A stretch of 64,000 nt of DNA from Echeneis naucrates (taxonomy: Eukaryota > Chordata > Actinopteri > Carangiformes > Echeneidae). Below, piece by piece: positions 38,901 through 51,003 of the stretch. The translations under genes and the position numbers were made by a program. The stretch lies in assembly GCF_900963305.1 (NCBI RefSeq), contig NC_042519.1, positions 3,782,001 to 3,846,000 of the forward strand, given 5' to 3'. The notes under the pieces are model-generated. The model saw nothing but the letters and a program-made list of their open reading frames with translations, was not told where the DNA came from and made no database searches. The first letter of the stretch is position 1, and each line of letters begins with the position of its first letter.

Positions 38901-41264
38901 TGCCAGTGAGGGGTGGGCAGATTATGCTTTTGCCACTTGACTGCCTTTGTAACATGGATGTGTACATTTATGTAACTTGCTAGCCTTTGCCTTACATAAA
39001 TGTAAATTTAATCCCAATTGTGTGTCTAGATCTACTTGCAGTCTCTACATTCAGCAGAAGAGCTGAAGGGCTGGCCTGAACATCTGGCCCTGCAGGTACC
39101 CAGTGTCAATGAGGCTGCCATCATGGACTACAACCTACAAGACAACATCTTGTTCTTGACAGATGATGGCACAACATCACTCAGTTCCTTCAAGTTGAAG
39201 GACTCAGACTTGTCCTCCAAAGGTCATCTTCTCAAGCTGTTGGGTAACACCTTCACTGCAATGGCATTGGACTGGGTGACACTTAATATTTACTGGAGTA
39301 GCAACAAACAGCCCCGTCTGCAGGTCACCTCAGTCACAGGTGCCTACACTGCAGTTCTAATTAAGGAACATATTGGTAGGGTGGAGTCCATTGCACTCCA
39401 TCCTCCCACTGGCAGAGTTTGTTTCTCCAACGTGGCACTGCAGGTCACAGCATCTGTGGCCGCAGTAGAGTGTGCAAACATGGATGGTGCTGAGCGGCGG
39501 ACAGTGTGGAAAGATGCTGTGCAGCCCACATCTCTGGTTTTCTCCAATAATGGTGACAGCATTTACTGGGCTGATGCTGGTAAGACATGTTTGGTATAAA
39601 TCTTATTTCAGATGGCTTTTTTTTTTTATATTAAACTCACAGGAGCTCAAGCATACACTTTTTTCTTTTTTTTTTTTTTTAATTGACTTCATGGATACTG
39701 TCCCAGGTTTAGGCACCATTGGCTCTGTCCAGGTTGATGGATCAGGATACAGAGAGCTGAAAGCTGGTGATGGCTTGGCTGCTGTGGCTCTGAGTGATGA
39801 TACACTACTTTGGATGACAGTTAATGGTATGATTTATTATTTACTAAATGGAATCCAACTGTCAGATTCAACAATAGCCTTTTTGTTTTGGATGTTCAGC
39901 ATACTTGTGTCTCAGTAATGAATACTAGCTTTATCATCAACACTTTTTTTTTTTTTTTTTCCCCCCCCTCCCCCCATGCTTCTGTTGGCCTTGTCTTCCC
40001 TCAGACAAGACTGAATTCTGGTACAGAGATGATCATCAGCAGAACAACCTTTGGTTTGAGGTTGGCACACAAGTGGTCAGCTTTAAGGCATTCACCAAGA
40101 TGAGTCAAACTGGTATGAAGAACATCTGGGTCATAAAGTTGGTGTTTGTATCTTGGAATTGTGCTTTCCAGATGGCTTTGAATACCATCTGGAAGAACAA
40201 ACTGCAGCAAATTAAGTTTGCTTGTTGTTTGCCAGGTTCAAATCAGTGTGCAGAAAACAATGGTAACTGCCAACACTTGTGCCTTGCTACCCCAGAAGGT
40301 CGAACCTGCAAGTGTGGCTATGACCACATGCTTGTGAATGCCACACACTGCAGCCTGGAGCATGGCTGCCTAACTGGAACAAGACCATGTTTGGATCAAC
40401 TTTCATGCCAACCTCTTGACAAGTTTTGTAATGGACACGTGGACTGCTCTGACCACTCTGATGAGAACTGTGAGTATTTTCAGTGTATGAAATGCATGCA
40501 TGCATACATAAACCAAACGATCTCATTCAACTAGCAAAGGCAAGGGAAAAACATCTTACCTAGATTCTTCCATCTTCTAGGTATCGAACTGAAAGACTGG
40601 TCAGAAAGCAAGACCAATGCTCCCAAACTTCGCAGCAGCTCTCCCCCTCTGTCTGAAACCACTGAGTTAAATACAACTGTGAATGTCAACAGTCAGCTTA
40701 TGAACCTGGATGCACAGCAGTGTAACCAGAGACGTTGCAGTGGAAATGGACACTGTGTCGAGATCAGTGGGGAAACCGTGTGTGTGTGCACAGCAGGCTA
40801 CAGTGGTGATTCCTGTCAGGACCATCTAATGAAGACTATGCAGCGTCCCATTGTCTACGGTGCTGCAGTGCTTGGTGCAGGAGTGGTGGTCATTTCTGTG
40901 TTGGCAGTGGTGGTCAAAAGGAGGAAGAGCACAAATGCAAGGTTTCTTTTTTTTTTTCCTTAAACTAAGGTTGGGTTTTTATTTTTTTTTATATGCACTT
41001 TTAGTGAAACTTGGACATTGCCACTTGCAAAACAGTTTTTTTTTATTTTTTTTTTTTTTTAAAGTTGGGTCATGTGTGGGTTTAGCCTAATCTAACAAAT
41101 GTCAACATAGGAAACGCAATTTGTATTCTTCTTGCAGGGGAGCTAACCCAGCTGCTGGAAAAGAAACGAGTATGACAGACCTGGAGAACATAGCTGAAGC
41201 TGCCTCGACTGCACAAACTGCCTCAGAAACAGTGGCGTCTGAGGTGGACCCATCCATAAACTAG
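32950..41264 (+). CDS. lrp13: LDL receptor-family protein (probable lrp13), 20 exons, 1347 aa
   Basis: Exons: 32950-33004, 33166-33312, 33637-33843, 33962-34177, 34751-34966, 35044-35273, 35742-35871, 36274-36464, 36608-36794, 37171-37383, 37495-37678, 37763-37964, 38040-38204, 38432-38632, 39030-39579, 39707-39826, 40005-40112, 40236-40469, 40581-40941 and 41138-41264 (4044 nt, one frame). Signal peptide ([16 protein letters not shown]); ten LDL class A repeats (about residues 22-440, DGSDE-type calcium sites); two EGF (one DIDEC); a beta-propeller (527-805; LYWIDG, VYWTDE, LYWSDA); EGF; a second, more diverged propeller (850-1107); EGF; an eleventh class A repeat; a spacer; EGF (about 1228-1262); membrane segment (about 1276-1296); and a 51-residue tail ending DPSIN. 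LDLR-family receptors bind lipoproteins at the surface and internalise them. Fish Lrp13 is an ovarian vitellogenin-binding receptor; assignment to it rests on domain layout and is moderate. The tail has no NPxY. Confidence 0.85.
33111..33132 (+). repeat. T22 polypyrimidine run
   Basis: A run of 22 T before the acceptor of exon 2 of the LDLR-family gene. Confidence 0.85.
33166..34966 (+). repeat. Duplicated block of LDL class A repeats
   Basis: Exons 33166-33312 plus 33637-33843 encode repeats 1-3; exons 33962-34177 plus 34751-34966 encode repeats 4-6 with the same exon split. Both second exons begin [12 protein letters not shown] and continue [25 protein letters not shown] and DEANC. The block was therefore doubled as a two-exon unit. 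Repeat 4 is preceded by an extra linker of about 27 residues rich in Lys, Glu, Thr and Pro. Confidence 0.88.
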
Positions 41265-41356
41265 CAGTTTCTGCTTTTTGGCTCACTGTGGGATGAAGTT
41301 GACACCTTTCTCTGCAGGATTGTCTGTGCACTGAGGCTGTATTTGCAGTAATTTAA

Positions 41357-41362
41357 AATAAA
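41357..41362 (+). terminator. Poly(A) signal of the LDLR-family gene
   Basis: AATAAA 93 bases after the stop codon, followed by a GT-rich stretch (CAGTTTGTTTTCATCTGC). Confidence 0.8.
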
Positions 41363-41364
41363 CA

Positions 41365-44300
41365 GTTTGTTTTCATCTGCTTCCTGTGAAATTATTTAAG
41401 TTTTTTATTACCAAAGGATTTTGACTAAAGATGGCCGCTTTTGAGTAATGGTGTGCCTGGCTTGAGCACACTTGGACTGAAACAAACTCATCTTTTTTAC
41501 AAAAGCATATTGCTGTTAGTTTCCTGCTTAGTTCTACAACAGGAAAACAGTAAGAAATTAGAAAAACATAACTTCAGTGTTAGGTTTTTTTTTTTCATTT
41601 CTTCCCCCTCCTCATTTAATGTAGAATTTAACTCTGCTCACTTAATATTTTATAATACTGGTGTATTTGCTCCATGCGGCCAATGCAAGTCTCATTTGAT
41701 GCAGCTAGGCTGGAGCCTAGCACCATCTTCCAATTAAGCTCGGTTTTTCCACAACATAACCCAGCCTTCCTTCAAGGCTGCTTCACATGGCTTTGTACAC
41801 ACAGCTTTGAATTAGGGTGGAGGGGATATATATATGTGTATATATGTATGTTAGTGAGTTTGACTAAGGTCTTTCTACCCTGATCCCTCAGCTCCAGGAA
41901 GAGTCATGATGGTACCAAATTTCTTCCAATTACAGATGATGGAGGCCTCTGTGCTCATTGGGGTCTTTAATGTTGCAGAAATGTTTCTGTATCAGTACTG
42001 AGATCTGTGGTCTACAGACAATTCTGTGGACTTTGTACTCTGATATAGTTGACTATGGGACCTTTTATATAGACCAGTATGTGCCTTTCCAAATCATGTA
42101 CAATCAACTGAATTAACACAAGTGGACGCCAATCAAGTTGTGGAAAAATCTGCAGGATGATCAGTGGAAACGGGATGTACCTGAGCTCAACTTTGAGTGT
42201 CATAGCAAAGACCTTGAATACTTCTCTATTTTTAGGAAATTTACAAGAACTAGAAAGAAACTTTTTTCACATTGCCAAAGTATTGTGTAGAATTTTGAGG
42301 GGGAAAAATAATTTCATCTATTTTCAAATGACTATCATAGCAAAATGTAGAAAAATTTAATACTTTCCAGATGTGCTGTATGTTAGAGGCTTGTGATTAA
42401 TCTGGAGTGTCACAAATATGTTGTGTTTGATTGCCCGTACACATCCTCCAGCTTCCCACTCTATCTGGGAGTAGCGCAGTGTCAGTGGTTCACTTACCAG
42501 CTTTTTTTTTTTTTTTTTTTTTTTTCAGTTCCTAGGATGACCTTTCAGTCACAGTAACGTGCTAACAAATTTCAGAAGTGGTTGAGATACATTTACATAA
42601 TCTGGTATAACTGTCACCCCTCTTGGTATTGAGTCCAAGGCCTTTTCATTGGCAGATGACAGCCTCCAGGCAACGCTACCCTCTGTGTGTAATGATAGTA
42701 GTCTGGTGCCTGGATTCTTACTGCCAAAATCATTTTCTTGCATACAATTTGTCAAATATTTTAGGTCCTTGCAGAGTTTTCAATGTACTGGCCACAGAAG
42801 GCACTGGATTACGTAGCTTGAATTCTTCTGTGTCTTTCTTCAGTGTGAATAACAGGCACCCACTCAGTTTTTGTTGCATTTTGCCTAGTTCCTGTTTACA
42901 GCTTCTATCATTAGAGCCAGGACAGTTTGCTGTCCAGTGTCACTCTAACCAGTAATCTGTCCCAGTTCTGTAAAAAGTGTCTCATACTCTTGTGTCAAGT
43001 GATTGAATCAATCTGTCTGGTCCACTGTCCTCCATGAGTTAATATTTTTAATTGCATGATTTTCTGCCCTTAATGTTTATATGTTTTCTTCAATTACATA
43101 CATACCCTCCTCCCATGGAAATTGTGCTTCTCAGTAACCCACACATTTAAGTGAGGTATCCTGGAAATACCTCAATAAAGATAAAACGCCTCTTTGATCT
43201 GTTTCATTTCAGTTTGATATAAAACAATTTTCTTCAATTGATGATCTCCTATTACCTCCCATTGACTTCCAGTATCTTTAAACTTAAGAGTTTTTTTTTT
43301 TTTATTTACTGTTTATGCTTGCTATTTCCTATCCTTGTGGCTCTGTCTAATTCAATGGGAGGCTCTGAAAATAACACACTACAATATTGTAACTAATAGC
43401 ACATTTGTCACAACAGCTATACAAATATAACCTAAACAGTATACACTATATGGACAAAAGTACTGGACCACCTTAACACATTGTTCTCCAATGGATTTAG
43501 AATAGGATTTTGTAAAAGCTCCAATAGGTGCAGAGATGGTCCCCCTTTGCAGCTGTAACAGTTTCCAGCCTTCTGGGGCTTTTTACAAGAGTCTAGAGTT
43601 TGTTTCTGGAAGCCTTTTCCCCATTCATCACAAAAAGCATTTGTGAGGTCACACACAAAAAGGTTTGTTCTCTGTTCTGGCGCATCCTAAAGGTGTTGAA
43701 TGGTGTTCATATCAGGGCTCTGTGTGGGCCCTGCATATGTCAATTTGTTTCATAACCATGCTTTTATGGGCCTTGCTTTTGTGTACTCTGGCACAGACAT
43801 GCTAGAAAAGGAAATGGCTTTCCCCAAACGGCTTCCACAAAGATGGAATCATTGAATTCTTCAACCTGTCTTTGTAGACTAAAGCACTGAGATTTCCCTT
43901 CACTGGAACTAAGGACTGCCATTGCATCAATCCTTTGTTTTTAGTTGGTACAATGGAGCACATTAATGTTGTACTCTGCTGTGAAGCTCTTACTGCACAG
44001 TGTTTTTGAAGATGTTTGTGCCAGAGGGTTGAAATTGTATCCTGCAGTTTTTGAATGAGCAGCGCATTGGTGACTTTTACACAGTATGTGCCTCAGCACT
44101 CTGAATTTCTGAGAAGAAACCTCACAAACTGACTTGCTGCAACAGTGGCATCCTATTACGGTACCATGTTGGAATTCAGTGAGCTCTTCAGAACCCATTC
44201 TTTCTCAAATGTTTGTAAAGGTTTTTTAAACATTTATACACTTGTGCTAATGGGACTGTGTAAAATACCTGTATTCCTGGATTAAGTTAGTGTGAGCCAA

Positions 44301-44796
44301 ACTTTTGTCCATTTAGTGTATAAAAGAGTGCATATGGTACATATATTGCAGTTATAATAACCAGCAATTTATGATCAAAGACGTTGGTGAATTAGATCCA
44401 TTAGATTCATAATTTAAGTCAAATATAGAAAAATACTATATAACTCACTTGCAAAAACTGAGCAGAACAAGCGGTGCAAATGTTTTTTTGAGGATGAATT
44501 TAACCAGCTGAACTTTTTGAGCATTATTTTTCTGCCCAATTGCCGCGTCACACTTCACTTCCAGTCAGTCCATTTATGAGAATATGCAGACAGTGTAAGT
44601 CATGGTGCTGAAGCTAGTTTTCATTTTCAGTTATAACTGACACAATATGTAACACACATATGGTCATCAAAAATATGTATGGAACAGTTCCTGAACTTAA
44701 AAGAAGAAAATGGCAACTGGTCACTTGATGTGCTGCACTCTACTCCACTCGTTTTTGCAGCAGTACTAATGTTGTCAGTGAGTCAGGTTGATCTTG
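41365..44796. other. Intergenic region between the LDLR-family gene and rchy1
   Basis: Contains T runs (for example 42502-42525), short TA/TG-rich stretches near 41827-41848 and an inverted-repeat DNA transposon at about 43440-44321. About 42420-43200 could be further repeat but I cannot name it. No coding exon seen. Confidence 0.45.
43440..44321. mobile_element. Non-autonomous DNA transposon with terminal inverted repeats
   Basis: The left end TATACACTATATGGACAAAAGT and the reverse complement of the right end, TATACACTAAATGGACAAAAGT, agree at 21 of 22 positions. The about 880-base interior has no long open frame. TA at the ends would fit a Tc1/mariner-type target duplication. The CACTATATGGACAAAAGT end is familiar from dispersed fish elements, but I cannot fix the family by eye. 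Confidence 0.7.
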
Positions 44797-47700
44797 CTAC
44801 TCGAGCTCTGTGTCAGCCTCTGCCTCATTCTCAGTGTCCTGGTCTGACTGATGTTGCTGACGCTGGATGAGTCCTCCTTCCTGTGCTGTGTTGTAAGAGC
44901 CACAGCGACTACACTTTGTGCCCAGCACATGGAAAGGCACCACACAGTGGGCTTGGCAATCATTACATACAATCTATTGTGAGAAAAGACAAGGGCAATG
45001 GATTACATGTACAGACAGCCAGTTGGATTATTAATAATAACAGTCAAAGTCTATTTTTATTGAACAATGAAGACTCACTTGAATTGAATAAAAACACTGT
45101 GCTAATTCAACTTAAACAACAACTCAGCAAAATTTATTACATGAGCATTTTATTGTATTTATAGCAGTCTTACTTTGACAGTGGAGCCCTGGTACTCAGT
45201 GGGCATTGGTGTCTGAGTAATCTCTACGTCTATCTGATCCCAGTAGTCCTCCATATTCCAGGCAGAGTGCATACACAGAGGGCAGCGATATGCTCTGAAA
45301 ACAAACAAGGAAGAATAACATTCAGTACGGCGTTTTCCAATCTTTAAAAACACTTTACAGACTGTGCAGCTATTAGTTCAGTCCTACATGTTGAATCTTT
45401 ATTGTTCACACAGAAACCACCATGAGGAGCCATTATTTCACCTGCATATTGTTATAAGGTCAAATGTGATTCAGAAGAGGTTACGAAAATGTGATTTGGG
45501 CAAAGGTCTTATTTAATAAATAATCAGGTATACCAAACTATCCTACACTTTATTACTTACTTATATTGTAAATATGTAACATGGACAGTTTGTGTATGCA
45601 TGCCAACCAGAGGAGGTTGACAGTGCAGTGAAAGGATGAGAGCAGGCACACTGACAGTCTGGAGTTTATCAGAGATGTTAAAGAAAATATGCTGGATGGA
45701 GCAAGGTGGCAGTCACAGGACTCAATTACCCCAGAAAATGTTTTATGTCAATCGAACAAAAAAAAGTCATATTTGACCTTGTAAAAGATCACAGAAAAAT
45801 TACTTATTAGGACTTACCCTGTTCTAACCATGCTGTCAAAGCAGGTCCTGCAGGGAAAAGAAAGACATGTTAACAGGTCTTAGTTTATTTTCCTTAACAA
45901 TGTTTCATTTGAATTTCAACAATACATGTCTACTAGTTATTAACTAGTTATTAGGGATTAACTGGGCTTAAAAATGTAGTATCTGGATTTATTAGTCTAC
46001 ATCATGAATCTTTTCAACCATTTTGATATCTAATGATTTAAATTTTTTGATACATTACAAATACCACTATTGTACTATTCAAGATTGTTTCCTTACTTGC
46101 AATTATGCTAAATATGCACAATTTAATAATGATGAATATACTGAGTCATACTTGTGTAAAAGATGGCCACATGGAAGAACATGAGCTCCAATTCTGGATG
46201 TGTGAATATCCTGCACATACAGAGAAGAAATGATTGGACTGTACAATAAGCATATAAAAATGAAAACTCTACACCCCTCTCTTAACCACCACCTAATGTG
46301 AACTGAGTTGTATTACCTCCATGCACACTGGACAGTTCTGCCTTGACACATTTTCAACACACTGAAACCAGAAATAATCGTAAGTACAAACATTGAGGAT
46401 AAAATGGAAAAATAGGATGTGTGTAGATCAAAACAGGAGCATCACAATTATCACCTTGTGGTTTCCCCGTAGATCCTGTGCTAAACACAGATTGCACTTG
46501 TCACAATGGAAATACTTCTCCCTAGGTCCAATCCTGTAAGGGCCAAAACACTGAGCTGCTAACATAGATGCCAATCAACTTATGAACAAATAACATGTGA
46601 TTGGGGAGTAGAGGAGTACATACGAACACTAAGTTACAAGTTACAGTACCAATAAAAATTGTTCACCCAGTAGCAAGTTTTACTGTTTTATTGCTTTTAT
46701 AATGGAATCATAGTTGTACTGTACAATACTCATCACAATGGTAGAATTGTACAGGAACACTACAACATTACAGACTAAGATGTTTTTGCACAAACAAGAT
46801 GGAATGTAGAAGCATCCGGAGGGTACATTTAAAAACCCACTGACTGATTTAGAAATACTGAAATCCAATACAAGGATATCAAAACAAAGACCACAACTGT
46901 GATGCAGTTAAAATTAGCTTTACATCAACTTTAATTACCTCATGAGATAGAATTGAAAAATGTAACCTCTGACTTTGACACGATCAACTTATTACATTTT
47001 TACTGCTAATGTTTCTCACCTGCATATTCCACAGGGTTGACAGTGGTACTGCTTCTTATCCTTGTCGAACAAGTGGCAAATGTTACAGTAATACTCCCCA
47101 AACTGCACTTGACACTGCTGGCAAGTCTGCTGTGCCTAAAAGAACGACATATTAAATGTTTATTATTGATTTATCACAGTATGGGTTCACCACCACGTGC
47201 ATGAACGAGACGGATGTCTGGAATGTCAGGAAACAGACATTTAAGATCACTGCGATAGTCGACAGTGGAATTAAGAAACATCCATTTGCAGGTTTGTGTG
47301 TGTTACCTGTTGCACTGTCTGACACGCAGAGCACTGCACCTCGCTGACTCGGAAGCGATCCATCTGATGGTTTTCCTCTGCGTCATGGCACAGCCGGCAC
47401 ACGTACAGTTTACCACAGCAAGGCGCCTGCAGTGCAGAGAAGCCGCGACTCAGTTGTATTCATGTTTGAAATAAAGATGATTACGCAACGGTTCCTAATA
47501 TCCGTCTGAGAAAACGCAGGGTAACAGTAGTAAAGGCGAATTACATCTCTCTGGACTTTAAAAAAAAGACCAATAGAAGTGTAAGAAACGACGCTAGCTA
47601 AACTTGGAACAGCTTTTACCTATGTTGTGTAGCTACCATATAAGAACCACACATGGCACTAGCTGATATGCCATAACGACACAGTTGTAGCATTTAATAA

Positions 47701-47875
47701 ACGTTTGATTAATTAAGTAATTAACGACAAACGAACCCGCACTGAGCCTTCAGTGCAGGTTCGTTTGTCCTTTGAGAGTCTTGAATGTTGTACAAATGTA
47801 TGCATTTTATTTAAGTTAACTCACTTTCAATAAACAGCTGCGAACATAGTGCTCACAACCTCCGGGGGAAGCCAT
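44797..47875 (-). CDS. rchy1: RING finger and CHY zinc finger protein 1 (Pirh2-type E3 ligase), 265 aa
   Basis: Nine exons: 47875-47825, 47426-47307, 47135-47020, 46533-46455, 46361-46317, 46210-46152, 45847-45818, 45294-45174 and 44973-44797 (798 nt). The protein starts MASPGGCEHYVRSCLL and carries the CHY zinc finger (APCCGKLYVCRLCHD). The CTCHY finger follows (FGEYYCNICHLFDKDKK, CGICRIGPREKYFHCDKC). The RING-H2 includes NCPVCMEDIHTSR, HVLPCGHLLHK and YRCPLCMHS. A C-terminal zinc ribbon (CNDCQ, CSRCGSYNTAQ) ends in an acidic tail. RCHY1 is a ubiquitin E3 ligase acting on p53 and other proteins in nucleus and cytoplasm. All zinc ligands I checked are present. Length matches the human protein (261) closely. 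Confidence 0.95.
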
Positions 47876-47885
47876 TATTTCTTCT

Positions 47886-47916
<31 letters not shown>

Positions 47917-48016
47917 GTGTCTTCTCTTCTTCGCTGATTCTTATTGGTTTATGGTATAACTGCTCAAATGTGGAATTACCGCCGCCAAGTGGACAGGAAT
48001 GTGGCAAGAACGACAA
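47876..48016 (-). other. rchy1: In-frame upstream extension of rchy1 with a GAA repeat
   Basis: On the minus strand the frame stays open from ATG at 48016 through the rchy1 start at 47875. It would add 47 residues, starting MSFLPHSCPLGG and including a run of about 12 glutamates encoded by the (GAA/GAG)n tract at 47881-47918. The family normally starts close to the CEHY motif, so this is most likely 5' UTR, but an alternative start cannot be excluded. Confidence 0.4.
47881..47918. repeat. (TTC)n microsatellite
   Basis: Trinucleotide TTC/CTT run with one interruption, immediately upstream of the rchy1 start codon. Confidence 0.9.
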
Positions 48017-49244
48017 TGCACGAATTATAAATGAAAACAGTTTCCTTCAAGAAAGCGAGCTTGCTACAGCTTTCCTCCATATACCTGGCATTGTAAAGTT
48101 AGTGGATGAAAGAGTCGATCTCTCTTATTACTATATTTCCAACTGTTCAACTGTTTCTGGTTTTTATGTATTTTTGAAACCTGCATGACCAATTCTAAAT
48201 TATGTAATTTTCCTCCTTCATTTTACAGTTCACCTTCTTCCCATTTGTATATTATGGATTCCTGCAACATATTTTGGATAATTTTCACAATGCATGTTTT
48301 CACTGCAGCTTTGCTGAATGGCGTTCTTTTAAGCCTTTGTTTAGAATATCCACCTCCTCATTTCCTTCTTCACCCACATCAGCAGGCACCCAGAGAAAGC
48401 ATATACTACCCTCTTGACTTCCATTCTTCACAAAGCAAAGAATATTTCACTGATGCTGATTTATCAGATTTTCTGCTTTTTAGAACACAACTGATGCATG
48501 CAATTCTATTAATTGCTCTCTCTCTTCAAGCCAATTTAAGGTCAGCAAGGTTACAAATAGCTCTGTAGCCTATGCTGACCGATAGTCTGATAGCCTTTTC
48601 TTAGCATTTCATTTGCTGGAATATACACTGCTATACCTGCTAAATCTGTATTCAGATCGCCAGAGGCCATTCATAAATATGAATTCTGAGCTTGAGAAAA
48701 AATTATCAAAGTGGTTCTGGAATATATGTCTACTGCAAGTACTGCAAGTTGCTTAGACTTGTTCTTCGGTTCATGTGGTAACTACTGTAAACCTATGAAC
48801 CATTTTTACATCATCACCCCAAAACTTGAAGCTGTAATTTGCCTCAATTTGTTCACAGCAGTCTGCCAAACACTCTTGGTTGGATGTGTCTCATGAGGTA
48901 CTGAAGGTTATTTGAAGGCATTGAATTTCACTCTCTAAGTTTCCCCCATTTCTGTCTGGATTGTTGTTCATGGAGCTGTTTCTCAGGGCCTGAGCTCTGA
49001 GTACATCTATTCTCTCATCTGCTGTCATATGCTACACATCTGTAATCTCAGGATGAAAGAATGATCTCATGACTATATCAAATCATAATGTATGTATATA
49101 GTGCCAAATCATAGCAGAACTAAATCAAAGCAGTTTACATTGAGCAGGTCTAGGGACAGAAAAAGAAGGTAGAGGCAGAGCATGGGAGAAGGAAAGGAAA
49201 AGGGAGAGGAGGGAGATTCTAAAGCCATGCATAGCCTTAGACTG

Positions 49245-49376
49245 ACTGATAACTCTAAATTGCCAGTAGGTTTGAGAGTGGCTGGTTGTTGTCTCTGTCT
49301 CTCCGTCTATGTATTGGCCTTGCGATGGATTGGCAACCTGTTCAGGGTGTGCCCTGACCTCGCCCGGAAGAGTTAG
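49245..49376 (+). mobile_element. L2-type LINE 3' tail, partial
   Basis: Contains AACTCTAAATTGCCAGTAGG, then CTCTGTCTCTCCGTCTATGT, TTGCGATGGATTGGCAACCT and GACCTCGCCCGG, the central part of the tail seen complete at 9281-9570. Confidence 0.6.
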
Positions 49377-49599
49377 TCAATGTAATGTAAGCTCATCAAC
49401 TATCAACCCAACCCATGATAAATCTGATTGCTCTACCTTGCTCAAGAAGTTGATCATATAATTTCAAGAAGATGGGTTGGATTTTATGGTGCTTTAAAAT
49501 GATTAGTGTATTTGCTACTAATAGCTTGAAAACCCATTTTCTTGACCAAGTAAGAAATAATAAAATGAAAGCACCACTGCCTAAATCTGGACACATGAA

Positions 49600-50640
49600 C
49601 GGCAAGCATGCAAAGCTTGATACTGACGTCAAGGGTTTTTGTGAAGGACTGGTTGAGGGACCTGCCCACTATTGATTCACAGTACTGCAGAAGCACAGAG
49701 ACCTACAAAAACAAGAAGTCCCTTCACCCAGGCACAACCATCTCAAGTTGCATCAGGATAATCAACAGGTAGCTGCAACGGCTCGAGTGAGGGCTCTTGG
49801 AATACGATATTTCAGAGATGTGTTACATGAAGAGAAATCATGTGACAAGGATTCTGTGAATAGTGAGAAGTCAGTTAGGACAATGAACTTGCAGGCTGTG
49901 GTGCTGTGTTCAAAGACCCAAGCCAGCAACCTGTATAACAAAACGAAACTGCAGGTCCATAACTTCAACTTGAGATCAAAGGAATGGTACTGCTACATTT
50001 GGGATCTGGGTAGCAATGTATTTGCACACCTTCAATATTGCCATTTTGAAGGTTTGATCAGGTTTGATGTTTGGCGAATGCATTGTCTGAACTTGCAAGG
50101 ACATATGGGTTACTAATAAGGCAGAAATACCTTACCACAGGGCAAAACATAAATGGAATGTCACAGCATACACAGAACAGAGAGAACAGATAGAACAGAT
50201 AGTCAGGTGGATATCTTTGCCCTGAGGGACTACGACTACGTCATCATACTCCAGACTGCAAGAATCAGGCCGTCACCTTACCACGTGAAAGTGCTCAAGC
50301 ACGAGAAGTTGAAAACGAACGGATCTTACTTCTTTAGCATTAGACCAGGCAAAAAAAAAAAAAAATGCTGGTGATCCAACTGTGCATGACTTGTGGGCTC
50401 TTTAGTTTAGCAGTGAAGGTAAGATCCATTTCAAGCTGTCCTTCTCAGAGGACTCTGCGTGGAAAGCACGGCCACAGAGGCTACACGTGCCAAATGAGCC
50501 TGTGTAACGGTTCAGAATATTTCCCTGGAGTCTGCTTATCAAAGAGAGAAAGTTCCAGGATCTCCAGTCAACGAAACATGTCACGCCAACTGTCATCACA
50601 AGAACCCAGCAAAGAGGTGCTGGAGGGGGATGTGATGAGG
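49600..50640 (+). pseudogene. Decayed transposon-derived protein gene (possibly DUF7869-type)
   Basis: Fragments in different plus-strand frames fall in a sensible order: FRDVLHEEKSCDKDS, LCSKTQASNLYNKTKLQVHN, SNVFAHLQYCHFEG, RDYDYVIILQTARIRPSPYH and GSYFFSIRPGK. They resemble a protein family widespread in fish and invertebrates that I associate with domain DUF7869 and transposon origin; that name is from memory. The fragments are separated by frame shifts and stops (for example after IRPGKKKKKCW), so it is not a working gene. Confidence 0.5.
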
Positions 50641-50932
50641 TGCACATGCTACCTCAGCATTATGTTTAGTTAGTCAGTTATTCTTTATTCTTGACAGGGT
50701 TTAAGGTTGAAAAGATATTCAAAAATTTGCCCAGGTTATTTATTTATAAATAACTGACATATATTGTTATGATGGTATGTCAACTGCCATAAACTTTTTG
50801 AGCGAAATGATAAATGTCATACTTTAAATATTCAGTCTTTCGCCTTTTCTGAATGACCTGAAAACATGATAGATGGCGAAATACTGTATTAAGAAGGAAT
50901 TGATAAATTTTGTGCTCCCCAACATCCACACG

Positions 50933-51003
50933 GCGCCGCTGGTGTAGTGGTATCATGCAAGATTCCCATTCTTGCGACCCGGGTTCGATTCCCGGGCGGC
51001 GCA
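50933..51003 (+). tRNA. tRNA-Gly (anticodon CCC)
   Basis: A 71-base cloverleaf. The acceptor stem GCGCCGC pairs with GCGGCGC, with discriminator A. The D-arm contains GGTGTAGTGGTATCA. The anticodon stem GCAAGA/TCTTGC holds loop TTCCCAT (anticodon CCC at 50966-50968). The T-arm has GGTTCGATTCC. The A box (TGGTGTAGTGG) and B box (GGTTCGATTCC) are intact, and a TTTT Pol III terminator follows at about 51006-51009. The sequence agrees with vertebrate tRNA-Gly-CCC genes. CCA is not encoded, as expected. Confidence 0.97.

Larger units (their letters stand above)
48017..50930. other. Repeat-rich intergenic region
   Basis: Between rchy1 and the tRNA gene. About 48180-49070 holds no recognisable coding sequence. 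About 49090-49180 (ATAGTGCCAAATCATAGCAG) resembles a dispersed fish repeat and leads into an L2-type tail. A decayed transposase-like coding remnant follows at about 49600-50640. Confidence 0.5.

Noticed and set aside
47881-47918. TTC repeat as a possible CRISPR-like or structured repeat
   Set aside because: It is a simple trinucleotide microsatellite; there are no spacers.
48185-48568. A 127-codon plus frame
   Set aside because: Biased composition without a family signature, in a repeat-rich stretch with no splice or promoter context.
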